This document shows, piece after piece, positions 50,447-58,828 of a stretch of DNA of 64,000 nt; the stretch's first letter is position 1, and the number at the start of each line of letters is the position of its first letter. A program made the position numbers and the translations under genes. The notes beneath the pieces were generated by a model. That model was given only the letters and a program-made list of their open reading frames with translations, did not search any database and was not told where the DNA came from. This DNA comes from Bradyrhizobium zhengyangense (GTDB taxonomy: Bacteria; Pseudomonadota; Alphaproteobacteria; Rhizobiales; Xanthobacteraceae). The stretch spans positions 124,001 through 188,000 of the forward strand of contig NZ_JAKLUA010000012.1 of NCBI RefSeq assembly GCF_022012435.1. The letters run 5' to 3'.

Positions 50447-51130
50447 ATGACAAAGAAGCTCACTAAAGCGGCTGCGGCCAAAGCTGCGACGCGCAATCCC
50501 GAAGCCGGCGAAGACGCCGCGCCGATGTCGAACCGCGCCACGCGCGCGGCCGAGCGGCGCGATGCGATCGTCGCAGCGGCGATGGAGGAGTTCATCGCGC
50601 GCGGCTTTGCCGCGACGCGGCTCGACGACATTGCCAAGCGTGCCGGCGTCGCGAAGGGCACCATCTACCTGCACTTCAAGGACAAGGAATCGATGTTCGA
50701 GGAGCTGGTGCGCACCGTGATCGTGCCAGTGGTGGTGAAGCTGAGTGCACTACCGCCGCCGACGAGCTCGGTCCGCGACCTCATTGAAACCTTTGCCGGC
50801 AACTTCCTCAAAGAGGTGATCGGCACGAGGCGCGGCGATCTCGTCCGCCTGATCGTGGCGGAGGGTCCGCGCTTTCCGGCAGTGGCCGACTTCTACTACC
50901 GCGAGGTGGTCTCGCGTGGGATCGCCGGCATGCGCGCGCTGATCGAGCTCGGCATTGCCCGTGGCGAGATCCACCAGGCAAATCTCGCGCGCTATCCGCA
51001 GATTGTGATCGCGCCGGCGATGATCGCGGTGATCTGGCAGAGCCTGTTTGCGCGGCACGCGCCGCTCGATGCGCAGGACATGCTGCGCGTCCATCTCGAT
51101 TTGATCTTTGGCGAACGGAGGACGACATGA
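50447..51130 (+). CDS. TetR/AcrR-family regulator of the efflux operon
   Basis: 227 residues from the ATG at 50447; an internal ATG at 50526 is possible. The N-terminal 30 residues are Ala/Lys-rich, then the HTH (RRDAIVAAAMEEFIARGFAA, RAGVAKGTIYLHFKDKESMF) and a helical effector domain. The gene overlaps the downstream membrane fusion gene by ATGA, so it regulates and belongs to the efflux operon, as CecR does for ybhGFSR in E. coli. The 22-base palindrome on its promoter should be its own operator. Confidence 0.92.
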   Translation: MTKKLTKAAAAKAATRNPEAGEDAAPMSNRATRAAERRDAIVAAAMEEFIARGFAATRLDDIAKRAGVAKGTIYLHFKDKESMFEELVRTVIVPVVVKLSALPPPTSSVRDLIETFAGNFLKEVIGTRRGDLVRLIVAEGPRFPAVADFYYREVVSRGIAGMRALIELGIARGEIHQANLARYPQIVIAPAMIAVIWQSLFARHAPLDAQDMLRVHLDLIFGERRTT

Positions 51131-51915
51131 CGTCGTCGCAAAGGATTTTTGCAGTCGCATTGGCCGCCGTGCTCGCAACCGGACTAGCCGGCTGCAAGGA
51201 GAAGCGCGATCCCGGTTTCCAGGGATGGGTCGAGGCCGACATGATCTATGTCAGTCCGGACGAGGCAGGCCGCGTGACCAAGCTCGATATCCGCGAGGGC
51301 GATTTGGTGAAGGTCGGCGATCCCCTCTATTCCGTCGACGACGACCTCCAGCTGGCCGATCTCAACCAGACCAAGGCGACGCTGGCCAACGCGCAGCAGG
51401 TGTTCGATCGCGCAGAGTCCCTGCGCAAAACCGGCTCCGGCACGCAAGCCACTCTGGATTCCGCTGTCTCTGACTTACGGGTCGCGCAGGCGCGGGTGGT
51501 GACGTCGGAGACGCGGCTGGCGCGGCGCAAGGGCTTTGCCCCGGTCGCCGGCACCATCCAGCAGATCTATTTCCGCGAGGGCGAGATGGTCGCCGCGCAG
51601 CGGCCGGTGCTCTCGATCATGCCGCCCGGCAACATGAAGCTGCGCTTCTTCGTGCCGGAAACGGAGTTGCCGAAGCTGTCGATCGGCGACGAGGTGCGGG
51701 TCGCCTGCGACAATTGCGCCGCCGACCTCACCGCAAAGATCTACTTCATCGCGACCTCGGCCGAATACACCCCGCCCGTCATCTACAGCCTCGAGGAGAG
51801 GGACAAGCTCGTCTACCTCATCCAGGCGCGGCCGTCGCGGCCCGATGCGTTGCGGGTCGGCCAGCCGATCGACGTCTATCTCAACCCGAAGACCCCGGTG
51901 GCGGACAAGCGATGA
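51127..51915 (+). CDS. HlyD/YbhG-type membrane fusion lipoprotein
   Basis: 262 residues. The signal peptide ends in a lipobox LAGC (Cys near residue 23), so a lipoprotein is likely. Barrel-sandwich and hairpin parts: GWVEADMIYVSPDEAGRV, a coiled-coil segment around LANAQQVFDRAESLRKTG, and FAPVAGTIQQIYFREGEMVA. It should connect the inner-membrane ABC transporter to an outer-membrane channel not encoded here. Overlaps the ATPase gene by ATGA. Confidence 0.9.
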   Translation: MTSSQRIFAVALAAVLATGLAGCKEKRDPGFQGWVEADMIYVSPDEAGRVTKLDIREGDLVKVGDPLYSVDDDLQLADLNQTKATLANAQQVFDRAESLRKTGSGTQATLDSAVSDLRVAQARVVTSETRLARRKGFAPVAGTIQQIYFREGEMVAAQRPVLSIMPPGNMKLRFFVPETELPKLSIGDEVRVACDNCAADLTAKIYFIATSAEYTPPVIYSLEERDKLVYLIQARPSRPDALRVGQPIDVYLNPKTPVADKR

Positions 51916-52841
51916 GCGTGAGCAACGAGATCGCGATCGACGTCAAGGGCCTGACCAAATCGTTTGGTGGTCGCGAGGTCGTGCACGACCTGTCGATGCA
52001 GGTGAAGCGCGGCTCGATCTACGGCTTCCTCGGGCCGAACGGCTCGGGCAAGACCACGACCATCCGCATTCTCTGCGGCCTGCTGACGCCCGACAGCGGC
52101 GAGGGCACCTGCCTCGGCTACGACATCCTGAAGGACGCGGAAAAGATCAAGCGCAAAGTCGGCTACATGACGCAGCGCTTCAGCCTGTACCAGGATCTTT
52201 CCGTGCGCGAGAACCTCGAATTCGTTGCGCGGCTCTATGGCCTTGCCGACGCGCGCGGGGCTGCCCGCGACATGATCAAGCGGCTCGGCCTCTCGGGCCG
52301 CGAGGAGCAGCTCGCGGGCGAGCTTTCCGGCGGCTGGAAGCAGCGTCTTGCATTGGGGGCCTGCACCCTGCCCAATCCGGAATTGCTGCTCCTGGACGAG
52401 CCGACCGCGGGCGTCGATCCCAAGGCGCGGCGCGATTTCTGGAACGAGATCCATGCGCTCGCCGCAGGTGGTCTCACCGTGCTGGTCTCGACACATTACA
52501 TGGACGAGGCCGAGCGTTGCCATGAGATCGCGTATATCGCTTATGGCCATCTCCTGGCGCACGGTACCGTTGACGAGGTGATCGCGAAGTCCGCGCTGAC
52601 GACCTACACCGTCACCGGCGAGTTGAATGGCCTCGCGGCCCAGCTCGCCGGCAAGCCCGGAATCGACATGGTGGCGCCGTTTGGCACCTCGCTGCACGTC
52701 TCGGGCCGCGACGTCGCGGCTCTCGAAGCCAGCATCGCGCCGTGGCGCGAGAAGGGCGACCTACACTGGCTGAAATCGGCGCCGTCGCTGGAAGACGTCT
52801 TCATCGAGTTGATGGGCCGTTCCAAGGACAATTTCCAATGA
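51912..52841 (+). CDS. ABC transporter ATP-binding protein (YbhF-type, single domain)
   Basis: 309 residues from the ATG at 51912. Walker A GPNGSGKTTTIR, signature LSGGWKQRLALG, Walker B LLLLDEPTAGVD, H-loop STHYMDEAERC, then a C-terminal extension. The signature has Trp after LSGG as seen in drug/ion exporters of this class. E. coli YbhF carries two nucleotide-binding domains; this protein has one and probably works as a homodimer. Confidence 0.94.
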   Translation: MSVSNEIAIDVKGLTKSFGGREVVHDLSMQVKRGSIYGFLGPNGSGKTTTIRILCGLLTPDSGEGTCLGYDILKDAEKIKRKVGYMTQRFSLYQDLSVRENLEFVARLYGLADARGAARDMIKRLGLSGREEQLAGELSGGWKQRLALGACTLPNPELLLLDEPTAGVDPKARRDFWNEIHALAAGGLTVLVSTHYMDEAERCHEIAYIAYGHLLAHGTVDEVIAKSALTTYTVTGELNGLAAQLAGKPGIDMVAPFGTSLHVSGRDVAALEASIAPWREKGDLHWLKSAPSLEDVFIELMGRSKDNFQ

Positions 52842-54001
52842 GCAGCATCCGGACAACCGGCCCAGTGCGGGAGATCCGCGACCGCTTCGGCTTCTGGCGC
52901 CGCTCCTATGCCATGATGGCGAAGGAGTTCATTCAGCTTCGGCGGGACCGCGTGTCGTTTGCGATGATCGTGGCGATCCCGGTGATGCAGCTCCTCCTGT
53001 TCGGTTATGCCATCAACACCACGCCGCACCATCTGCCGAGCGCGGTGCTGCTGCAGGAGGACTCGGATCTTGCCCGCTCGGTCCTGAAGGCGTTGGAGAA
53101 TACCGCCTATTTCCGCTTCGTCTACGAAGTGCACGACGTCGACGAGTTCGACAATTTGCTGAAGTCCGGCAAGGTGCTGTTCGGCGTCGAGATCCCGCGC
53201 GGTTTCGAACGCGCTGTGCGGCGCGGCGACAAGCCGGCGCTGCTGGTTGCAGCCGACGCGACCGATCCGGTCGCCGCAAGCTCCGCACTCGGCGCGCTCG
53301 GCATGATCGTGCAGACGGCACTTGCGCACGATCTCTATATCGGCGATCCCCCGGCGATGCCGTTCGAGATCCGCGCGCATGCGCGCTACAATCCGGCGGC
53401 GGAATCGCGGCTCAACATCGTGCCGGGACTGGTCGGCACCATTCTCACCATGACGATGCTGATCTTCACGGCGCTGTCGGTGACGCGCGAGATTGAACGC
53501 GGCACTATGGAGAGCCTCCTGTCGATGCCGATCAAACCGGTCGAGGTGATGATCGGCAAGATCGTGCCCTACATCCTGGTCGGCTTCATCCAGGCCTTCC
53601 TGATCGTCAATATCGGAGTGTTCCTGTTCGGCGTGCCGGTGCTCGGCAGTCTGTTCCTGCTGGCGGCTCTTTCGACCCTTTTCATCGCTGCAAATCTCGC
53701 GATCGGCTACACGTTCTCGACCATCGCGCAGAATCAATTGCAGGCGATACAGATGTCATTCATGTTCTTCCTGCCAAGCATCTTGCTGTCCGGCTTCATG
53801 TTCCCGTTCGCGGGGATGCCGGCCTGGGCGCAATATGTCGGCGAATGCCTGCCGCTGACGCACTACATTCGCATCGTCCGCGCCATCATGCTGAAGGGCG
53901 CCTCCATGCCGAACCTGCGGTTCGATACGCTTGCGCTGGCAGCGCTGATGCTGGTCGCCATGACCATCGCCGTGACGCGCTTCCGCCGCACGCTGGATTG
54001 A
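52838..54001 (+). CDS. ABC transporter permease (YbhS/YbhR-type, ABC-2)
   Basis: 387 residues from the ATG at 52838, overlapping the ATPase gene by ATGA. One N-terminal helix (MIVAIPVMQLLLFGYAI), a large periplasmic domain (about 60-190), then five helices including VPGLVGTILTMTMLIFTALS and FMFFLPSILLSGFMFPFAGMP, and the ABC-2 loop EIERGTMESLLSMPIKPVEV. Only one permease is present, so a homodimer is expected. Probably exports hydrophobic compounds or drugs. Confidence 0.93.
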   Translation: MSSIRTTGPVREIRDRFGFWRRSYAMMAKEFIQLRRDRVSFAMIVAIPVMQLLLFGYAINTTPHHLPSAVLLQEDSDLARSVLKALENTAYFRFVYEVHDVDEFDNLLKSGKVLFGVEIPRGFERAVRRGDKPALLVAADATDPVAASSALGALGMIVQTALAHDLYIGDPPAMPFEIRAHARYNPAAESRLNIVPGLVGTILTMTMLIFTALSVTREIERGTMESLLSMPIKPVEVMIGKIVPYILVGFIQAFLIVNIGVFLFGVPVLGSLFLLAALSTLFIAANLAIGYTFSTIAQNQLQAIQMSFMFFLPSILLSGFMFPFAGMPAWAQYVGECLPLTHYIRIVRAIMLKGASMPNLRFDTLALAALMLVAMTIAVTRFRRTLD

Positions 54002-54030
54002 GGCAAACTGCCCCGGAATCGGGGGATGGA

Positions 54031-55332
54031 ATGGTCAGCTTTTTGAAAGCCCGGCAAAGGGCCGTCTTGTCGGAGGAGTTCGAGCGCGAGCTGACGCGCG
54101 AAGTGCTGCGCACCGAGTTGCTGCGGGTGAAGGCGCTGATCGCCACGGGCCTCGTCATGCTGGTCTTGCTCACGGCGACCTTCGTGATCGACCCTGCCAT
54201 CGCGAACCGGATCTGGCGCGGGACCGAGGGGATGGTCCGCGAATACGTCCTTGTGGCAGGATTCCTGCTGTTCGAGGTCTGGGTCCACAGCCAGATCAGG
54301 CGAAACCTCAAGCTTGATCGCGACCTGCCGGTGGTCAGGCGCTATATCGGCGCCTTTATCGAGACGTCGCTGCCGACGCTCATCTTGATCCTGCAGATCC
54401 GCAGCATGGGCGCTGGGCCTGCGCTCGGTTTCGTGTTGCCGATGGTCTATTTCATCTTCGTCATTCTTTCGACGCTGCGGCTCGATTTCTGGCTGTCTAC
54501 CTTCACGGGATTTGTCGCAGCCGCCGAACTCCTGACAGTCGCGCTGTATTACAATTCCGCAAGCGACACCGGAGAACCCCTGATCTATTTCCACACCGTG
54601 CGCAGCATGGTGATCCTGGTCTGCGGCGTGCTTGCGGGCTCCGTCGGCGCGCAGTTGCGGCGACAATTCAGCGCGAGCATCGCGGCGGCCACCGCGCGCG
54701 ATCGGGTGACCAACCTGTTCGGCCAGCACGTCTCGCCGCAGGTGGTCGAGCGGCTGATGGCGGAGGGGACGAGCGTCGCCGGCGATATCAGGCGCGTCGC
54801 GGTGATGTTCGTCGATTTCCGCGGCTTCACCGCCGGCGCGCAGTCGCGCACCCCGCAAGAGGTCGTCGACCGGCTCGACGGCGCATTCGCCGTGCTGGTC
54901 GACATTCTCGACCGCCATGGCGGCATCGTGAACAAGTTTCTGGGCGACGGATTTCTCGCGCTGTTCGGCGCGCCGCTGGAGGCGTCCGATGCCGCGCATC
55001 GTGCGGTCGCCGCAGGCCGCGACATGCTGACCGCGATGGATCACATCAATGCGCAGACGAGCTGGCCGCTGAGAATCGGCATCGGCATTCATTTCGGCGA
55101 GGTCGTCGCCGGCAATATCGGCTCGCCCCGGCGCAAGGAATACACCGTGATCGGCGACACCGTGAACTTTGCATCGCGGCTCGAGGCGCTCAACAAGGAG
55201 TTCGGCTCGCAGCTCCTGATCTCGGCGTCCGTGCGCGAGGCGCTCGGAGACGACGGCGAGGATGCGGTCGCGCTCGGCGAAGTCACCGTGCGCGGTTATG
55301 AGCAGCCGGTCGCGGTGTTTCAATTGGGGTGA
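54031..55332 (+). CDS. Membrane class III adenylate/guanylate cyclase
   Basis: 433 residues from the ATG at 54031 with GGGGGA upstream. Six or so membrane helices at about 40-230, then a class III cyclase domain (about 255-420): metal-binding Asp in AVMFVDFRGFTAG, second Asp in KFLGDGFLALFG, and RIGIGIHFGEVVAGNIGS, YTVIGDTVNFASRLEALN. Twenty-nine bases after the permease gene, so it may be the last gene of the efflux operon or separately made. It could supply cAMP for the cNMP-binding protein at 8057 (speculative). Confidence 0.92.
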   Translation: MVSFLKARQRAVLSEEFERELTREVLRTELLRVKALIATGLVMLVLLTATFVIDPAIANRIWRGTEGMVREYVLVAGFLLFEVWVHSQIRRNLKLDRDLPVVRRYIGAFIETSLPTLILILQIRSMGAGPALGFVLPMVYFIFVILSTLRLDFWLSTFTGFVAAAELLTVALYYNSASDTGEPLIYFHTVRSMVILVCGVLAGSVGAQLRRQFSASIAAATARDRVTNLFGQHVSPQVVERLMAEGTSVAGDIRRVAVMFVDFRGFTAGAQSRTPQEVVDRLDGAFAVLVDILDRHGGIVNKFLGDGFLALFGAPLEASDAAHRAVAAGRDMLTAMDHINAQTSWPLRIGIGIHFGEVVAGNIGSPRRKEYTVIGDTVNFASRLEALNKEFGSQLLISASVREALGDDGEDAVALGEVTVRGYEQPVAVFQLG

Positions 55333-55448
55333 GGGGACTGCTCGCGTTTCTTTGAAGGCGCGTGCCGAAATATCCTGGGCTGCCCTCCGCTCTTGCATTC
55401 GGGACGTCGAAATTGTTTCGACCTCCATTTGCTACGCGGAGAATATCC

Positions 55449-55649
55449 ATGATCCGATTGAGCGTCGTCTCGGCCGCCGTGATTGCCGCGGCCGTTTATC
55501 AAATCGAGGCCGCGTCGGCCCGCGATGCGGCCCCCGCCCGGCGTGGTGTTGCGCATGCGACGGCGGATTGCGTCAGGGCGCCGGCCGAGGCGGCCTATGC
55601 GACCGCTCCCTACAAGGAGCCGCCCTGCATGCCGAAAGCTACGAACTGA
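55449..55649 (+). CDS. Small secreted Cys-containing protein (66 aa)
   Basis: From the ATG at 55449 with GGAG seven bases before. Signal peptide about 1-24 (LSVVSAAVIAAAVYQIEAAS), then a short mature part with two cysteines (ATADCVRAPAEA and KEPPCMPKATN) that may form a disulfide. A clear terminator follows 16 bases after the stop. No family recognised; similar tiny Ala-rich exported proteins are frequent in Bradyrhizobium. Confidence 0.72.
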   Translation: MIRLSVVSAAVIAAAVYQIEAASARDAAPARRGVAHATADCVRAPAEAAYATAPYKEPPCMPKATN

Positions 55650-55665
55650 GTTCGAACCCGGCGAA

Positions 55666-55700
55666 GCCGGGCTGGCCAGTGCCGCCAGCCCGGCTGTTTC
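55666..55700 (+). terminator. Rho-independent terminator of the 66-residue protein gene
   Basis: Perfect 11-bp stem GCCGGGCTGGC / GCCAGCCCGGC (55666-55676, 55684-55694), seven-base loop, then TGTTTC. Confidence 0.75.
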
Positions 55701-55729
55701 TGCTGGCATATGCGGTATTCCAGTAGCGC

Positions 55730-55764
55730 TTGACTCCTCTTTCAACTAGTCATCTATATGACTA
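55730..55764 (+). promoter_or_regulatory. GntR promoter with operator over the -10 box
   Basis: -35 TTGACT (55730-55735), 17-base spacer, -10 TCTATA (55753-55758). A perfect inverted repeat TAGTCAT-CTAT-ATGACTA (55747-55764) covers the -10. The ATG at 55766 is seven bases past the -10, so the mRNA is probably leaderless. Confidence 0.72.
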
Positions 55765-55765
55765 T

Positions 55766-56497
55766 ATGAATTCAGCTCCGCGCGACGGTCGTCTGCCCCG
55801 CTACCAGCGCCTGCGCGACGACCTCGCCGCGCGGATCAACCGCAATGAATGGCGGCCGGGCGAGCCGATTCCATCGGAGGCCGAGCTTGGCGCGCATTAC
55901 GGTGTCGCCATCGGCACCGTGCGCAAGGCGATCGACCAACTCGTGGCGGATGCCGCGCTGGAGCGCCAGCAGGGCCGCGGCACCTTCGTGCGCCGTGCGC
56001 GGTTCAATTCCTCGCTGTTCCGCTTCTTCCGTTTCCAGTCCGAAAGCGGCGAGCGGCGCGTGCCCAAGAGCCGCATCCTCCGGCGCAGAAGCGTGCCGGC
56101 GACTTCAGCCGTGGCATCGGCGCTGCGCATGCCGGTCGGTGAACCCGTTGTCAGCCTGTCGCGCCTGCGGTTGATCGATGATGTGCCGCTGCTCGCCGAA
56201 GAGATCTGGCTCCAGCAATCGCGCTTCGCGCCAATTCTCGAAATCGATACCGCTGAGTTCGGCGACCTGCTGTATCCGCTATATGAGGAGCGCTGCGGTG
56301 AGGTGGTGGTTTCCGCCGAGGAAATTCTGACGGTCGAGACCGCCAACGAGATGCAGGCGCGCCTGCTCAGGCTCGAGGCCCATGCGCCGCTGATCGTGAT
56401 CGAGCGCCTCGCGCTCGACCTCGAGCGGCGGCCGATCGAATGGCGCAGGTCGCGCGGGCCGGCGGACCGCTTCCGCTACCATGCCGAGATCCGATAA
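55766..56497 (+). CDS. GntR-family regulator, HutC subfamily (UTRA domain)
   Basis: 243 residues from the ATG at 55766; an in-frame TTG at 55730 is in fact the -35 box. The winged HTH (NEWRPGEPIPSEAELGAHYG, then GTVRKAIDQLVADAALERQQ) is followed by a UTRA ligand domain (about 90-240: LLAEEIWLQQSRFAPIL and later strands). Autoregulation is suggested by the palindrome on its promoter, and control of the following MFS and hydrolase genes is likely, since the MFS gene follows by 49 bases on the same strand. Confidence 0.9.
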   Translation: MNSAPRDGRLPRYQRLRDDLAARINRNEWRPGEPIPSEAELGAHYGVAIGTVRKAIDQLVADAALERQQGRGTFVRRARFNSSLFRFFRFQSESGERRVPKSRILRRRSVPATSAVASALRMPVGEPVVSLSRLRLIDDVPLLAEEIWLQQSRFAPILEIDTAEFGDLLYPLYEERCGEVVVSAEEILTVETANEMQARLLRLEAHAPLIVIERLALDLERRPIEWRRSRGPADRFRYHAEIR

Positions 56498-56546
56498 AGC
56501 GGCTCTTCAACGTCATCAAGCAATAACGAGTACAGGGGTAGGGAAC

Positions 56547-57791
56547 ATGTCGAACTGGTATAGCGAAAGCTCGCCGCTGGAGCGGCGCACGTTCTGGGCA
56601 AGTTTTGGCGGCTGGGCGCTGGATGCGCTCGACGTTCAGATGTTCGGCCTCGCGATTCCGGCGTTGATCGCAGCCTTCGGCATCAGCAAGGCTGATGCGG
56701 GACTGCTCGGCTCGGTTACCCTGTTCTTCGGCGCGTTCGGCGGCTGGCTCGGCGGCGCACTCGGCGATCGCTTCGGCCGCGTCAAAGCACTCCAGATCAC
56801 GGTCGCGACCTTCGCGCTCGCGACCTTCGCGTCGGCATTCGCGATGAGCTACACCCAGCTCCTGGTGCTCAAGGCGATCCAGGGCCTCGGCTTCGGCGCC
56901 GAATGGGCCTGCGGTGCGGTGCTGATGGCCGAGATCATCCGCCCCGAACATCGCGGCAAGGCGCTTGGCACGGTACAGAGCGCCTGGGCGGTCGGCTGGG
57001 GCGCGGCCGTGCTGCTGTCCGCGCTGGTCTTCACTTATGCACCGGCCGATATCGCCTGGCGCATCCTGTTTGCGATCGGATTGTTGCCGGCGCTGCTCAT
57101 CATCTTCATCCGCCGCGGGCTGAAGGAGCCGCCGCGCGCCGTGGCCAAGGACGCAGAAGCGCCGTTCTTCGCCACGCTGGCAGGCATCTTCCATCGCGAT
57201 GTGCTGCGCTCGACCCTGGTCGGCGGTCTGTTCGGCATCGGCGCCCATGGCGGCTATGCCGCACTGACGACGTTCCTGCCGACTTACTTGCGCGAAGTGC
57301 GGCACTTGTCGGTGCTCGGCTCCAGCGGATATCTCGCCGTCATCATCATCGCCTTCTTCTGCGGCTGTGTCGCCAGCGGGATCATCAGCGACCGCATCGG
57401 CCGTCGCGCCAATGTCGCGTTCTTCGCCAGCGCCTGCATCGTCACCGTGCTGGTCTACATCTTTGCGCCGCTGACCAACGGCCAGATGCTGTTGCTCGGC
57501 TTTCCACTTGGCTTCTTCTCGGCCGGAATCCCTGCGAGCATGGCCGCGCTGTTCAGCGAGCTCTATCCGGCCGGCGTGCGCGGCACCGGCGTCGGCTTCT
57601 GCTACAATTTCGGCCGCGTGGTCTCCGCCGCGTTTCCCTTCCTGGTCGGCTTTCTCAGTGATCGCATCGGCCTCGGGCCCGCAATCGGCATCGACGCGGC
57701 GTTCGCCTATGCGCTGGTGCTGATCGCGGTGGTTCTCCTGCCCGAGACCCGCGGCAAGGTGTTCGAGCAGGCCGCAGCCGCCCGCGTTTGA
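56547..57791 (+). CDS. MFS transporter (aromatic acid:H+ symporter type)
   Basis: 414 residues from the ATG at 56547 with AGGGA upstream. Twelve helices; MFS motif A GALGDRFGRVKAL between helices 2 and 3 and its repeat SDRIGRRANVA. The early WALDALDVQMFGLAIPALIA segment carries the Asp pattern of the AAHS group (PcaK, MhpT, BenK). Middle gene of a GntR-MFS-hydrolase set, so it should import the compound that the next enzyme acts on. Confidence 0.88.
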   Translation: MSNWYSESSPLERRTFWASFGGWALDALDVQMFGLAIPALIAAFGISKADAGLLGSVTLFFGAFGGWLGGALGDRFGRVKALQITVATFALATFASAFAMSYTQLLVLKAIQGLGFGAEWACGAVLMAEIIRPEHRGKALGTVQSAWAVGWGAAVLLSALVFTYAPADIAWRILFAIGLLPALLIIFIRRGLKEPPRAVAKDAEAPFFATLAGIFHRDVLRSTLVGGLFGIGAHGGYAALTTFLPTYLREVRHLSVLGSSGYLAVIIIAFFCGCVASGIISDRIGRRANVAFFASACIVTVLVYIFAPLTNGQMLLLGFPLGFFSAGIPASMAALFSELYPAGVRGTGVGFCYNFGRVVSAAFPFLVGFLSDRIGLGPAIGIDAAFAYALVLIAVVLLPETRGKVFEQAAAARV

Positions 57792-57812
57792 CGGGAATGA
57801 GGAGCAACAACC

Positions 57813-58709
57813 ATGACATCGTTCAAGCGCGGCCTGACGCGCCGCCAATTCGGCGCGGGCGCTGCAGCCCTGGTGGCAAGTGCGGCTGCGGGCAAAGCGG
57901 CAGGTGAGGCGACGATGCCTGTGATCGATACCCACGCCCATGTCTTCCATCGCGGATTGAAGCTCGCACCGGGCCGGCGCTATGCGCCCGAATACGACGC
58001 GCCGCTGTCGCTGTATCTCGAGCAGCTCGACCACAACGGCATGAGCAACGGCGTGCTGGTGCAGCCCAGCTTCCTCGGCACCGACAATTCCTACCTCGTC
58101 GATTGCCTGAAGCAGACCAATGGCCGCCTGCGCGGCATCGCTGTCGTCGATCCCTCTATTTCGGCAGATGAGCTGCGCGCGCTCGACAAAGCCGGCATCG
58201 TCGGCATCCGCCTCAATCTCGTCGGCCAGCCCTTGCCCGATCTCGCGGCGAGCGAATGGAAGGGACTGCTCGCCAACCTGAAGGCGATGGGCTGGCAGGT
58301 CGAGATCCAGCGCAACGCGTCCGATCTCGCCGTGCTCACCCCGCAATTGCTCGATCTCGGCGTCACTGTCGTGCTCGATCATTTTGCGCTGCCGGATCCC
58401 AAGCTCGGCGTCTCAGATCCCGGCTTTCAATCCGTGCTGAAGTTAGGGGCGACGCGAAACGTGTGGGTCAAGATCTCTGCGCCGTATCGCAACGGCCCAG
58501 CCGGCGAGAGCTTTGCGAAGGAGGCCTATCCGCTGCTTCGCAGTGCCTATGGTCTCGATCGCCTGCTGTGGGGCAGCGACTGGCCGCATACGCAGTTCGA
58601 GGCAACGCAAACCTACGCGAAGAACCGCCAATTTCTCGACATCCTCGTGGCCGACGGGCGCGAACGCGCGCAAGTGCTGTCCTCGCCGCGGCCTCTCTTT
58701 CGCTTCTGA
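57813..58709 (+). CDS. TIM-barrel amidohydrolase (amidohydrolase_2 / PDC lactonase-like)
   Basis: 298 residues with GAGGAG upstream. It starts with a twin-arginine-like signal (GLTRRQFGAGAAALVASAAA), so it may be exported folded. Catalytic barrel: VIDTHAHVFHRG (first metal/His motif), VVLDHFALPDPK and WGSDWPHTQFEA (final Asp). Closest types are 2-pyrone-4,6-dicarboxylate lactonase and related hydrolases of lactones or decarboxylases. Twenty-one bases after the MFS gene, hence the same transcript. The Tat signal is unusual for this group. Confidence 0.85.
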   Translation: MTSFKRGLTRRQFGAGAAALVASAAAGKAAGEATMPVIDTHAHVFHRGLKLAPGRRYAPEYDAPLSLYLEQLDHNGMSNGVLVQPSFLGTDNSYLVDCLKQTNGRLRGIAVVDPSISADELRALDKAGIVGIRLNLVGQPLPDLAASEWKGLLANLKAMGWQVEIQRNASDLAVLTPQLLDLGVTVVLDHFALPDPKLGVSDPGFQSVLKLGATRNVWVKISAPYRNGPAGESFAKEAYPLLRSAYGLDRLLWGSDWPHTQFEATQTYAKNRQFLDILVADGRERAQVLSSPRPLFRF

Positions 58710-58828
58710 TACGCGCAGCGATTGCTCCGATTGCACTCAATTTTGGGGCATGACGAGCGATATTTTGCCCTTGTAGAGTGCTGCGGGAGGCGGCCGGTTT
58801 GCGGCCGCCATTTGCGTGAGGAAACACC

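Noticed and set aside
53863..55428. 521-codon minus-strand frame opposite the cyclase
   Set aside because: Antisense shadow of a well-supported class III cyclase gene.
56367..58382. 671-codon open frame on the minus strand opposite the MFS and amidohydrolase genes
   Set aside because: High-GC antisense shadow; composition is Arg/Glu/His-rich with no domain, and the plus-strand genes are clear.
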